A DNA stretch of 64,000 nucleotides, taken from the NCBI GenBank assembly GCA_963969495.1, contig OZ018335.1, positions 89,500,440-89,564,439 of the forward strand, in the 5' to 3' direction. The position numbers were made by a program, and so were the translations under genes. The DNA is from Ceratothoa steindachneri (taxonomy: Eukaryota > Arthropoda > Malacostraca > Isopoda > Cymothoidae). The notes beneath the pieces are model-generated. The model was not told the DNA's origin and ran no database searches. It worked only from the letters and a program-made list of their open reading frames with translations. Below are positions 21,205-31,116 of the stretch, one piece after another (the first letter of the stretch is position 1; each line of letters opens with the position of its first letter).

Positions 21205-21970
21205 GTGTATGAACTGTGTAGAGAGAGAGGTAAAGTGCATGATGATGAGATTGAATGTGATAGTATGGATCTGTCTGGGAAAGAGCTAGTCTTAGTCTCA
21301 AGGAGTAGAATGCGTACAAAGAAGAGTGACAGGAAGAATGCAAGTATGAATGAAAGTAAGTCCGAGCAGAGTCTTTCTGGTATGGGGGATCTTGAAATGA
21401 AGATTGAGTTTTTGCGTAAACAGGTAAGTGATTTGGCTGGTATAAGTAGACGAGTGAGTGAGCTGCCTGTGCCTGATTTTTCTGGTTTTGGGAACAGTAT
21501 GAATGATAGTGTGTTTGGGCAGAATGAACCTAGTGTGGCTGATTTTTCGGGTTTTATGAATGGTAACAGTAGGGACGAATTTGATGTAGTGAACGATGAA
21601 GTGGCTGATTTTTCAGGTTTCTGGTGGGAACCAGTCGAAGGGGTTTCTGGTATGCCTGTTGAGAATATGGGGGATGTGACTGACCTGTCTGTTTCGCAAG
21701 AGTGTACCTTGAGTTGGATGAGAGCTGATGAATGGGGGTATGAAGAGTGAAGGTTCTGAACGGAAGAGTATGAAAGAATTCTGTCGTGAGATGGGAGAAC
21801 TGGTAATGAGGGCTAAGAGTATGGTTGACGAGATGATTAATAGTGATGATGAGACTGACAGGAAGACTGATGAACAACCCCGACTGATTGCTACGCGTAG
21901 CCAGGGACCAGTAGACGAGTGTGAATGGGTGCAGAAGGATGTGATTGAGTATAAAAGGTACTGTGAGTAA
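21205..21970 (+). pseudogene. Gyp-1 C-terminal tail with three DFSGF motifs
   Basis: An extension after the integrase GPY/F region. It has a coiled segment (KIEFLRKQVSDLAGISRRV), then three DFSGF motifs starting near 21475, 21541 and 21607, exactly 22 residues apart. A Glu/Met-rich end runs to a stop at 21970. A deletion near 21725 shifts the frame relative to Gyp-2. No signal peptide or membrane segment is seen, so this is not an envelope gene. Function unknown; repeated short motifs suggest docking to a partner. Confidence 0.6.
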
Positions 21971-22011
21971 GGATTGAGAGTGTATTGTGAGTGACTGTCG
22001 TCGAATGGCTT

Positions 22012-22024
22012 AAGGAAGGAGGGG
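22012..22024 (+). other. Gyp-1 polypurine tract
   Basis: AAGGAAGGAGGGG immediately precedes the 3' LTR; the same 13 bases lie at 26716-26728 (minus) in Gyp-2. It primes plus-strand synthesis. Confidence 0.9.
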
Positions 22025-22829
22025 TGTGGTGGAGCGAATGTGAGTGTGTGAAGGGGCCATTCTCCCACCCTTTTTCCCAATACACTCGCCCTCTTTCTGT
22101 AAGAATGTGTGTGTGAGTGGGAATGGGTTTTTTATTATATTTTCTTTTGTACATATGTATTTGATTTCATGTTGTATGAATAAGGTTAGTTAACATCTCA
22201 TGTTTTTTTTATTAGCTACTAAATGTTAAAGATTTTATGAGACAGCGTTCAAGTACCAGAATAAAAAAAAAAAAAAAAAAAAGCCCAAAACAAACAAAAA
22301 CATTGCCTGCATTTTGCAAGAGCGACTTTAACAAAAATATTTTGGAGATATTTAAAGAAGATATAAGAAGTCATCTAATAGTACTTGACTGGATCTTAAA
22401 GAAAACTGAGCTCCGAGGTGGCAGGCACCATAAGCCCCGCACACCCAATTTTGTCACAAGAGTGACTGCCGACAAGATTTTTCCCCGGGGAGGCCGGCAA
22501 ATCGTAAACCGTGGTACCACGTAAGAAAACTCCTCTTTTTGTTGTCTCTTGTTTTGGTTGTCCCCTTTTGTATATGCTGACTCTTAGTATTAATATATAT
22601 ATTTTTTTTTATTGATTGGGTTCCAAGATAGGATTGTTTTAGTATATATATATAAATAGGCTCATTGGGTGCATATTTACCCATATTTTTTTGTAAATAT
22701 TGTATTTTTTTTGTTAAGTAAAGGACTGTACATACAATCCGTTTCATTCTCCTTCGATTTCTCACGTCCAGATGTGTAGGAAGCGGGTTGGATCGATTGG
22801 GGTTAGTCTAAATTTTTCGGCCCGCTACA
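22025..22829 (+). repeat. Gyp-1 3' LTR
   Basis: 805 bp, TGTGGTGGAGCG to CCCGCTACA, followed by the ATGG target duplication. It keeps the segment of about 66 bp lost from the 5' LTR. Confidence 0.93.
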
Positions 22830-22939
22830 ATGGGTCAGGGAAAGAGGTGTTTCCTACCATTAACTTACCAGCCCCACCAGAGCTGGTTAAGCAGCATCCA
22901 ACGGTCTTCTTGTTAATGGAGCAGGCAGCCTTCTCAAAC

Positions 22940-23840
22940 TTATTTGTAGCTCCGGACATTCTTCAAATAATTTGCCAATTTTGATTTGAATGAATTTATT
23001 GGCCTTGCATAGACCGTTTGGTCATCTAAATTGTTCCATTCATCAATAACTCTTTGACTAAAGGAGAACTTTCTGATATTCAATCTTGATCTATCCTTAA
23101 AGATTTTCAGGCCATGACCTCTAGTTCTTCCTTCATCAATTATTGTAAAAAAATCTTCCTTTCTTAATCCTTCATAACCATGCATTATCTTAAAAATCTC
23201 TATTAAATCACTTCTATGTCATCTCATTTCCAATGTCATAAGATTACAACTTCTTAATCTATTTTCATATGATTCATTTCTTAAATCAATTATCATTTTA
23301 GTAGTTCTTCTTTGCACTTTTTCTATATTATCTATGTCTTGTTGATTAGTGGGCCTCCACGCCTGTGAGCAATATTCCAAAATAGGTCTGACTAAGCTTT
23401 TATAAAGATTTATAATATTAAATTTTGACTTGTCAATTGTTCTTTTTATTGTCCCCAGAACATAATTTGCTATATACAGCATTTACATTATTAAATCCTA
23501 CATTTATAGTTTTACACTTTCTAACATTTAAAATCATCTGCCAATCCTCTGACCATTTATGAAGTTTTTTTAAGTCTTCCTGAAGCACTCTAATTTCTTT
23601 ATCATTTGAGCTAGTCTCTCTTAATCTGCCTTGAAATTTTCCGTTCAAACTTTCTCTTGGCTTTTCTTATTTCTTTTTGTAATTCTTTCATTGCATTTTT
23701 ATATCTTTCATTGTGCTGAAAGTCTGGATTTTCTCTGTATCTTTTCCATCATCTAGTTTGTTTTTTTCTTTTTCTTGCTATATGTATATTCCACCAAGGT
23801 GGCTTAGGTTTCACTTTGCTTCTTATCTTTACTGGAACAC
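22940..23840 (-). pseudogene. CR1-C linker and RT C-terminus with internal deletion
   Basis: From the upstream end: PWWNIHIARKRKKQ linker text, then a jump within about 20 bp to the RT thumb (DLKKLHKWSEDWQM and LNVRKCKTINVG). After shifted frames the C-terminus reads LVRPILEYCSQAWRP, KVQRRTTKMI, RTRGHGLKIFKDRSRLNIRK and IDEWNNL. Catalytic palm motifs are absent. Three frames are needed to read it. Confidence 0.75.
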
Positions 23841-23841
23841 A

Positions 23842-24502
23842 TTAATTTATTTTTCTGTCATGTTCTTTTTTAAATAAATCCCACATTTCATATACATTTT
23901 TATCTTTAAAAACTTTGATCCAGTCAACTTTTCTAAATTCCTCTTCTAACTTTTTGAAGTCAGCATTCCTATAATCAAGATATTTCTCTTTCCAATTCAA
24001 ATCCAAGGTTGGCAAAAATATACAAAATTGCACAATATTGTGATCACTACTACTAAAATGTGATTTTACTTTAGCATTGTCCACTAGATTATCATTTGAG
24101 GTTAATACTAAATCTAAAATACTGTCCTGTCTCGTTGGTTCTCCTACATGCTGCATGAGAAAATTATCCATAGTTAAATCAAGAAAGTCCCGGGCTTCTC
24201 CCTCTGCATGCAAAGAGTCCCAATCTATCATCCTATAATTAAAATCACCTGCGATAACAATATTTTCTTCTCTTTGGAAAACTGTTCCAAGAATTTGAAA
24301 TAAACTATCTTTTTCTACTTGTGATGCAGATGTACTTAAATAACATCCTCCAATAACAATAGTGCTGTTGTTTACATTACTTTTTATCTTATACCATGCT
24401 GACTCCATGTTTTCATTGTTCGTCAAGTCCTCTATTAATGTCGCTTTGAGTTCTGATTTAACATACATTAAAACTCCTCCTCCTCTGTTACCTGTCTGTC
24501 TA
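23842..24502 (-). pseudogene. CR1-C endonuclease
   Basis: APE-type endonuclease text: RGGGVLMYVKSEL, IVIAGDFNYRMIDWDSL, ILDLVLTSND and FSSSDHNIVQF. The N-terminal part, with the first catalytic motifs, is cut off at 24502 by the CR1-B tail. The C-terminal end carries a linker (EMWDLFKKEH) before a stop at 23842. Present as one open stretch, but without a start codon of its own. Confidence 0.75.
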
Positions 24503-24806
24503 CATAAGAACATAAGAAAAGAAGGAGACTGCAAAAGACCATTCATGGCCTACACTTAGCAGCTCCTGTTCCAGTCAACACACAAAAGATTTCTTACCAG
24601 AGAAAAGTCATCAACATTGTCACCCTTTACAGGAGTTTGTCAGATCTAATCTACAATATACATAAAATGCATCCAGAGGATTATGTCCATTCATGCAACC
24701 GCAAAATATAATCTCCCCACTCCTTAGAAAAATATATACATATGTACATAAAAAAGTCAGTCCCATCTAGCAGCTTCATCCATATATTTATCTAATCTAT
24801 TCTTAA

Positions 24807-24941
24807 CATAACATAACATAATTACACGGATGACAAAAGCCACAAGGGCCTATCAAAAATCATCCGCCTCCGTAAAAACCCACCCACAAAAAGCACCATC
24901 ACCAGGGGAAGACCAAAGCAAAGTCCCCCACAATATAATAT
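24807..24941 (-). repeat. CR1-A 3' tail in the CR1-B 3' region
   Basis: About 135 bp with one hairpin unit and the (TTATG)n tail; the uninterrupted CR1-B sequence is seen at 57290-57310. A few target bases appear lost at the site, and no clear duplication is seen. Confidence 0.8.
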
Positions 24942-25374
24942 ACCCAGAGAGGAGGCTTCTATCACATGTCTAGTGAGCCTACTCCATTCATCTACCACAC
25001 GATTTGTAAACCAATTCCTCCCAATCTCCTTCCTAAACCTATACTTATCAAGCTTAAACCCATTGCTATGTGTCCTGTCATGTTCACTAAGTATAAGAAC
25101 CTTACCCAGATCCCCTTTATTATATCCTTTTACCCATTTGAAGACTTCAATCAATTCCCCTCTGACTCTTCTCCTTTCCAATGTATGTAGATTTAGTTTT
25201 CTGAGCCTTTCACCATAAGGTAAGTTCCTTAGCCCACCAATCATCTTTGTCATCCTTCTCTGCACAGACTCAAACAAATCAATATCCTTCCTATAATATG
25301 GTAACCAAAATTGTACTGCATAGTCTAGATGAGGCCTAACTAGCGCCAGATACAGTTTTAGAATGACTTCAGCA
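24942..25374 (-). pseudogene. CR1-B RT C-terminus
   Basis: Matches the last part of the CR1-B ORF2 at 57250 onward: RRMTKMIGGLRNLPYGERL, RRVRGELIEVFKW, LSEHDRTHSNGF and NWFTNRVVDEW. Final residues are lost to the CR1-A tail inserted at 24807-24941. The beginning, SAEVILKLY, lies right at the join with CR1-A. Confidence 0.8.
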
Positions 25375-26311
25375 CTCTAGATGTGGCCTAACATAAGAGT
25401 TATAGAGTTTAAGAATAACCTCATTACTTTTGTAACTGACATTTCTCTTAATGAAACCCAGCACTCTATTTGCCCTATTTCTTGCTTCAATACACTGCAT
25501 AGAAAACCTTAATGACTTATCTATTACTACTCCTAGATCTTTCTCATCCTCTACTGAGCTCAGCCAATGCCCATCCATTTCATAGTTAAATTCTCTATTA
25601 TCTTTTCCCATGTTAATAACTTTGCACTTATCAAGGTTGAAAGTCATTTGCCACTTATGTGCCCAGGATAACAATTTATTTAAATCCCCCTGCACTTTAA
25701 AATTATCATCAATATCTTTAACTAGAGCTGCTAATTTGGTATCATCTATAAAAATTGACACTTTATTATTAACTGCCTCCCCAAGATCGTTTATATAGAT
25801 AACAAATAATAATAGAGCGAGAAGTGATCCCTGAGGAACCCCACTGATAACATCCCTCCACTCTGACTTTACACCATTTAGCACTACCCTTTGCTTCCTG
25901 TCTTTCAGCCACTCAGCTATCCAATTTGAAACACCCCCACATATCCCAATCATTTTTAATTTATGAACTAGTCTCCTATGTGGTACCTTATCAAATGCTT
26001 TACTAAAATCTAAGTAAATTATATCTACATTCTCTCCCTTATCTACTTGATCTGTTACAAACTCCAGAAAGTCTAGTAAATTAGTCAAACATGATCTACG
26101 TGATCTAAACCCATGCTGAGCATCGCTGATTAACCCCTCCCTCTCTAGATGTTGGCAAATCCCTTTTTTAACTATTTTCTCAAGAATTTTACAGACTACA
26201 GGAGTTAGACTAACCGGTCTAAAGTTATTTGGATCCTCTTTACTACCCTTCTTGAAAATGGGGACTACATTCGCTCTCTTCCAATCATCGGGTATTTCTC
26301 CATATTCCAGT
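25375..26311 (-). pseudogene. CR1-A reverse transcriptase core
   Basis: The only CR1-A palm in the window. NLLDFLEFVTDQV, IIYLDFSKAFDKVPH (first catalytic Asp), SGVPQGSLLALLLFVIYIND and SIFIDDTKLAALV (FIDD), then thumb text YEMDGHWLSSVEDEKDLGVV and SYVRPHLE. Upstream of 26088 it reads in shifted frames up to 26311, where the LTR of Gyp-2 begins. It would perform target-primed reverse transcription; here it is separated from its endonuclease by 4.8 kb. Confidence 0.83.
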
Positions 26312-26715
26312 TGTAGCGGGCCGAAAATTTTTAGACTAACCCCAATCGATCCAACCCGCTCCCTACACTAATCCGGACGTGAGAAATCGAAGGAGAATGA
26401 AACGGATTGTATGTACAGTCCTTTACTAACAAAAAAATACAATATTTACAAAAAAATATGGGTAAATATGCACAAAATATCTACAATAGAGAGGGGCGAT
26501 TATATTGGAGATCTTACTTTTCACCAAAAAATACAAAAAGAAAATCCTATATATATGAATACTATTTAATCTATCCTAATAAACATAAAAAATCAAACAA
26601 AAATAAAACAAACCCATTCCCATTCACACACATTCTTACAGAGGGAGGGAGAGGGTACTGAGAAAAGGGGTGGGAGAATGGCCCTTTTTCACACACTCAC
26701 ATTCGCTCCACCACA
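26312..26715 (-). repeat. Gyp-2 3' LTR
   Basis: 404 bp, beginning TGTGGTGGAGCG and ending CCCGCTACA in element orientation. Ends match Gyp-1, but the middle differs and is about half the length. Confidence 0.92.
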
Positions 26716-26728
26716 CCCCTCCTTCCTT
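26716..26728 (-). other. Gyp-2 polypurine tract
   Basis: Reverse complement reads AAGGAAGGAGGGG, identical to Gyp-1. Confidence 0.88.
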
Positions 26729-26764
26729 AAGCCATTCGACCAGCCACTCACTAAACCCTTTCAA

Positions 26765-27442
26765 TCACTCTTCACGGTACCACTTGTGCTCAATCGCACC
26801 CTTCTGCACCCATTCACACTCTTCTACTGGTCCTTGGCTACACGTAGCAATTAGTCGGGGTTGTTCGTCAGTCGTCCTGTCAGTCTCATCGTCACTATTT
26901 ATCATCTCATCAACCATACTCTTAGCCCTCATTACCAGTTCTCCCATCTCACGACAGAATTCTTTCATACTCTTCCGTTCAGAACCCTCACTCTTCATAC
27001 CCCCATTCATCAGCTCCTCACTCACAGCTCTCATCCAACTCAAGGTACATTCTTGCGAAACAGACAGGTCACTCACATCCCCTGTATTCTCAACAGGCAT
27101 ACCAGAAACCCCTTCGACTGGTTCCCACCAGAAACCTGAAAAATCAGCCACTTCATCATTCACTACATCAAACTCACCCCTACTATTACCATTCATAAAA
27201 CCCGACAAATCAGCCACACTAGGTTCATTCTGCCCAAACACACTATCATTCATACTGTTCCCAAATCCAGAAAAATCAGGCACAGGCAGCTCACTCACTC
27301 GTCTACTTATACCAGCCAAATCACTCACCTGTTTACGCAAAAACTCAATCTCCCTTTCAAGATCCCCCATACCAGAAACACTCTGCTCAGACTTACTTTC
27401 ATTCGTACTTGCATTCTTCCTTTCACCCTTCTTTGTACGCAT
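26765..27442 (-). pseudogene. Gyp-2 C-terminal tail with DFSGF motifs
   Basis: Same tail as Gyp-1 21205-21970, read in its own frame after a frameshift near 27445. Coil text EIEFLRKQVSDLAGISRRV, then DFSGF, DLSGF and DFSGF at a 22-residue period, then VSEELMNGGMKSEGSERK and a Glu-rich end. The second motif has Phe to Leu. It is free of stops and ends at 26765. Confidence 0.6.
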
Positions 27443-29115
27443 TTACTCCTCGAGACTAAGACTAGCTCTTTCCCAGACAGATCCATACTCTCACATTCAA
27501 TCTCATCAGCATGCACTTTACCTCTCTCTCTACACAGTCCATACACCGGATGGCTCACCAGGTAGTCAGGAGGTTCTCTCCATCTCCTTAACTGACTCTG
27601 ATGAGCCCGCACTCTCTCAGTCATGCCGTCATTCAAACTCTCCAAAACATACGTCACTCCATTTTCCCAAACCCTCACAACTCTATAAGGTCCATGAAAC
27701 TTCTCACTCATCTTTGACACATTCAACCTACCCTTCACTTCTTTCACCTTCAATACTTTTGTACCTAATTCAAATGAACGGAACCTTTCATGCGCCTCAC
27801 GCCATACACTCTGCTCACTTTCACTCAAACGAAACCTATCTTTCACTCGCCTTTCAAAATTCATCACAAACTGACATGGGGACATTCCAGTTGCACTATG
27901 CACAGTTGAATTATATGCCCACAACACTCTCCCCAGACACACATCCCAGTCATTCACTGTCGTACTCATCATTCTCAACATCTCACACAAGGTTCTTATA
28001 GTCCGTTCAGCCAATCCATTTGAAGACGGTACATACAGAGTTGTTCTCACATGCTCCACACCATTCTCTCTCAACATTTGCTCAAACACTTCCCCTACAA
28101 ATTCAGGCCCATTATCACTCAGACATCTTCTAGGCTTCCATACACACATAGGAAAGAACAACTGCTCAACCACACGCGCAACAGTCACACTCCTTTTATC
28201 TCTCACAGGTGCTGCATACACAAACTTACTTTTATGGTCAACCATCACAACCATACCAACATTCCCAGCACTCGTACGCGGCAAAGACACAAAATCAATC
28301 ACTACCAATTCCAACAGTTCTTTCGCATCAACTTTCAACATCGGTGGTTTCACTTGCACACCTTGCACCTTTCGCTTCTGACACCTTTCACACGTAGTTG
28401 CAACATCATTCACAACAGTTCTCAGAAACGGGTGGAACACATGCTCCTTCATACACTCCCACAGCTTAAATTTACCCATATGCCCATAATTATCATGCAC
28501 AACCTTCACCAGACCAATCATACCAACTAAGGACATCACAGGTACATACATATCATCACCACCCTTCACATGCCTCACAAAATATACAACATCCATACAA
28601 ACAACAAAATCCTTAGCATACCTTTTAAAATCACTTAAACACTCTGGCCATTCATTCAAATCAACACGCATCATTACACACCTCTTCAACTCACTAAGAA
28701 AAGGACACATCTCTTGCATCTCTAGAATATCATCATCACTTAAAATCTCATTCTCATCATCCATGACCAACTCAATCATACCGCAAAACTTGACAACATT
28801 TTTTGCACACTCATTCAACCTCATCACCTCACATTCACCTTTCATAAGACGATCCTTATCAGCATCCAAAGACAAATCATTCAATCTCATAAAGTCTACA
28901 CCAAGCAAGAAACAACAAGGCATTTGCTCACCTTTCAGAATCACAAAGTCATGCTTCACATTCACATCATTACCCAAACTCACTTTCAGACTAACCTGTT
29001 CCCATGCCACTATCATGCCATTCCCTAATCCACTTATCCGTAACTTCACAGGTTTATGCTCGCAACATCTAAACTCTTCATACTTACTCAGAATATTCTC
29101 ATTCACTAAAGACAC
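27325..29115 (-). pseudogene. Gyp-2 protease-2 remnant and integrase
   Basis: An open frame of about 590 codons. The first part is protease 2 without its active site, starting at SLVNENILSKY. Integrase follows with an intact zinc domain (VVHDNYGHMGK and CERCQKRK), Asp in LVVIDFVSLP, Asp in CLSDNGPEF and Glu in VPSSNGLAERTIR, then FHGPYRVVRVWENGV. The last 40 residues are frameshifted relative to Gyp-1. Without a start and with RT gone, it is not functional alone, although the integrase core looks intact. Confidence 0.8.
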
Positions 29116-30576
29116 TTAGTGAATCAAACCACAGAACAACCTTTCACCAACTTTCATTCTCGCTTCCATCATATCAGGTCCACCATGTTCGCAATACACA
29201 GAAGGAACAAGCACACCAACATCAGCACTGATATCCACACTGTCATTAACTCCTATATCATCACTCAACACAAACTCATCTTCATCCAGACAATCATTCT
29301 TCTCTCTTATATATCCGTTCCCACGCTTGAAATTCATCTGCCCCCTTCCATTCGACCACCCTCCATTTGCCCATCCATTCTGCCGGCCCAGGAAGTTTGA
29401 CATCACTCCAGCTGGTGCAGCCTTCAGGGCATCCCTGTAGCTGACAAACTGCTGGGGTGGATGAAAGCTCCTGGGCTTCTTACCTCCAACATTCACACTG
29501 TACCATCCATCCTCTTCTAGATCGCTTTCATCATCAAGTCGTCCATCTTCTAACAGTTCCAACACATCCTCCCACATCAACCGTTCCCCTGTCAGTCTCA
29601 CTCTCTCCTTTCTCTTTCCACTCAGCCATTCACTCACCTTTCGCGGGATCGTGTCCAAAAACTTCCTCATGAGTGGTTTACATTCATTTACATCATCATC
29701 ACCATACCTCGTTCTTGCCATACTCTCAAGCCTATGTGCATACATATTCACACTTTCACTCTTCCCCATTCGAGCCTTCTCAAATTCATTCACCCTTTTA
29801 TACTTCACACTCTCTTTCATTCGTTTCACCTGCCCAATCAATCTCTTCTTCACTACATCGTACTTTGGCTCCCCCACACTTGTGATCACACGGAAAAACT
29901 CCAATACTTTTCCCTCCAAACATTCCCCCAAAACATTCATCCAGTATCCCTTATTCTCCGGGTACTTGAGCTTACAATAAAGCTCAAATTCCCCGAAGAA
30001 TTCTTCCATACTTTTCCCACCATGTAACCTAAATCGATCTATCTTTGGCACTTCCCTTATCAAAATACCTTTCCCCACATTCACTTCACTCTCCGAAGAG
30101 CTACTCTCGGTCTCACTCATTCCAATCATACCATCACTCTCTCCTTGATCCGAGTACAATGAGTCCACACTCTTGCCTCTTACCTTCCCCTTTGCACCAC
30201 TCTTCCTTCTCTTGCGTTCAACTCTCTTCCATTCTCCGTCCTTCCTACCACTCACCATATCTTCTTTAGACTCAATCCTACTGCCATCCATTCCTTTTAG
30301 CGGAGTCCCTTCAGTAAGAGCAGGGGTCAAGGTTGTAGGTCCTGGGGCTGATCCAGCCCCTGTCATCATGTTATACAGGTCCTGCATCCGTCGGTCCGTC
30401 TGATCCTGTCGGTCTCCCACTTCCTTCTTCATCCTATCAGTCTTTTCATTCATCCCTTTTATTTTATTCTCCATTCCCTCCATCATTCCCTGCAACATTT
30501 CACACTCCTCTTCTTTCTTTCTCAACTCCACTCTCAATCGCACTACTTCTTCATTCAATGTTTCCGCTACAGCCAT
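29116..30576 (-). CDS. Gyp-2 gag, knuckles lost
   Basis: Begins MAVAETLNEEVVRLRVELRK, matching the Gyp-1 gag start; an upstream in-frame codon at 30618 is less likely. Coiled coil, Pro/Thr linker and capsid region agree with Gyp-1. After FKRGNGYIREK the frame jumps to the text before protease 2 and stops at 29116 right after ERLFCGLI, where Gyp-1 has DTG. The five knuckles are gone. It may still form capsid with help from intact relatives. Confidence 0.82.
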   Translation of the reverse strand: MAVAETLNEEVVRLRVELRKKEEECEMLQGMMEGMENKIKGMNEKTDRMKKEVGDRQDQTDRRMQDLYNMMTGAGSAPGPTTLTPALTEGTPLKGMDGSRIESKEDMVSGRKDGEWKRVERKRRKSGAKGKVRGKSVDSLYSDQGESDGMIGMSETESSSSESEVNVGKGILIREVPKIDRFRLHGGKSMEEFFGEFELYCKLKYPENKGYWMNVLGECLEGKVLEFFRVITSVGEPKYDVVKKRLIGQVKRMKESVKYKRVNEFEKARMGKSESVNMYAHRLESMARTRYGDDDVNECKPLMRKFLDTIPRKVSEWLSGKRKERVRLTGERLMWEDVLELLEDGRLDDESDLEEDGWYSVNVGGKKPRSFHPPQQFVSYRDALKAAPAGVMSNFLGRQNGWANGGWSNGRGQMNFKRGNGYIREKNDCLDEDEFVLSDDIGVNDSVDISADVGVLVPSVYCEHGGPDMMEARMKVGERLFCGLIH

Positions 30577-30692
30577 TGTTCCCAAGTTAGTAAAAAGATA
30601 GGAGGAGGGAAAAATCAATCAAACTACTTGTCACACTAATTGGGTATGGACTGCAATCCAATCCAGTCACGCTCCCAGTTTCGAAGTCTCAC

Positions 30693-30710
30693 GTCCCTAT
30701 TCGGGCGCCA
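30693..30710 (-). other. Gyp-2 primer-binding site
   Basis: Same 18-base lysine-tRNA-type site as Gyp-1, two bases inside the 5' LTR. Confidence 0.8.
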
Positions 30711-30712
30711 AA

Positions 30713-31116
30713 TGTAGCGGGCCGAAAATTTTTAGACTAACCCCAATCGATCCAACCCGCTCCCTACACTAATCCGGACGTGAGAAATCGAAGGAGAATG
30801 AAACGGATTGTATGTACAGTCCTTTACTAACAAAAAAATACAATATTTACAAAAAAATATGGGTAAATATGCACAAAATATCTACAATAGAGAGGGGCGA
30901 TTATATTGAAGATCTTACTTTTCACCAAAAAATACAAAAAGAAAATCCTATATATATGAATACTATTTAATCTATCCTAATAAACATAAAAAATCAAACA
31001 AAAATAAAACAAACCCATTCCCATTCACACACATTCTTACAGAGGGAGGGAGAGGGTACTGAGAAAAGGGGTGGGAGAATGGCCCTTTTTCACACACTCA
31101 CATTCGCTCCACCACA
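30713..31116 (-). repeat. Gyp-2 5' LTR
   Basis: 404 bp, nearly identical to 26312-26715; one difference noticed (GGAGATC versus GAAGATC). Confidence 0.92.

Larger units (their letters stand above)
14143..22829 (+). mobile_element. Gyp-1: full-length Ty3/gypsy retrotransposon, 8.7 kb
   Basis: LTRs at 14143-14886 and 22025-22829 begin TGTGGTGGAGCG and end GGCCCGCTACA. Target duplication is ATGG. A primer-binding site follows the 5' LTR and a polypurine tract precedes the 3' LTR. Internal order: gag, protease 1, RT, RNase H, OTU-like domain, protease 2, integrase, C-terminal tail. One nonsense codon and about five frameshifts or small deletions make this copy non-autonomous. The LTRs differ mainly by a 66-bp deletion, so the insertion is fairly recent. 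Confidence 0.92.
12607..22862 (+). mobile_element. CR1-A LINE, copy 3, split by Gyp-1
   Basis: Plus-strand CR1-A ORF2 from about 12607 to 14142, resuming at 22830 for about 30 bp. Between them lies Gyp-1 with a 4-bp duplication ATGG (14139-14142 and 22830-22833). The uninterrupted version at 31290-31320 (reverse strand) shows one ATGG at this site. A CR1-A tail inserted in antisense at 12929-13169 marks an additional event. Confidence 0.85.
22935..24502 (-). mobile_element. CR1-C: CR1-like LINE relic
   Basis: Minus-strand LINE with its own sequence, distinct from CR1-A and CR1-B. The endonuclease is at 24502-23842, a linker follows to about 23650, and the RT thumb and C-terminus are at 23648-22940. 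The RT fingers and most of the palm are missing. A CR1-B 3' end joins its upstream side at 24503. The 77 bp between 22863 and 22935 are unassigned. Confidence 0.75.
24503..25374 (-). mobile_element. CR1-B 3' end, joined upstream to CR1-A
   Basis: RT C-terminus, 3'UTR and (TTCTTATG)n tail of CR1-B, the tail lying at 24503-24517 next to CR1-C. It is interrupted by a CR1-A tail at 24807-24941. At 25374/25375 the upstream sequence changes from CR1-B to CR1-A within the homologous RT region. Compare the complete CR1-B at 56994-61483. Confidence 0.8.
26312..31116 (-). mobile_element. Gyp-2: internally deleted Gyp-1 relative, 4.8 kb
   Basis: LTRs of 404 bp at 26312-26715 and 30713-31116, with only one difference noticed by eye, and TSD CAGT. 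Primer site and polypurine tract are identical to Gyp-1. Gag runs directly into the region just before protease 2: about 3.1 kb covering the knuckles, protease 1, RT, RNase H and the OTU-like domain are missing. Integrase and tail remain. The near-identical LTRs imply a very recent insertion of an already deleted element, mobilised in trans. Confidence 0.92.

Noticed and set aside
21205..21970. Gyp-1 post-integrase region as an envelope gene
   Set aside because: No signal peptide, no membrane segment and no cleavage site; it is in the integrase frame and is acidic and polar.
26670..28001. 443-codon open frame on the plus strand, rich in Ser, Pro, His and Thr
   Set aside because: It is the exact antisense of the Gyp-2 tail and integrase. 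The C-poor coding strand leaves few stops on its complement. The same effect gives long frames opposite Gyp-1 gag (15049-15969).
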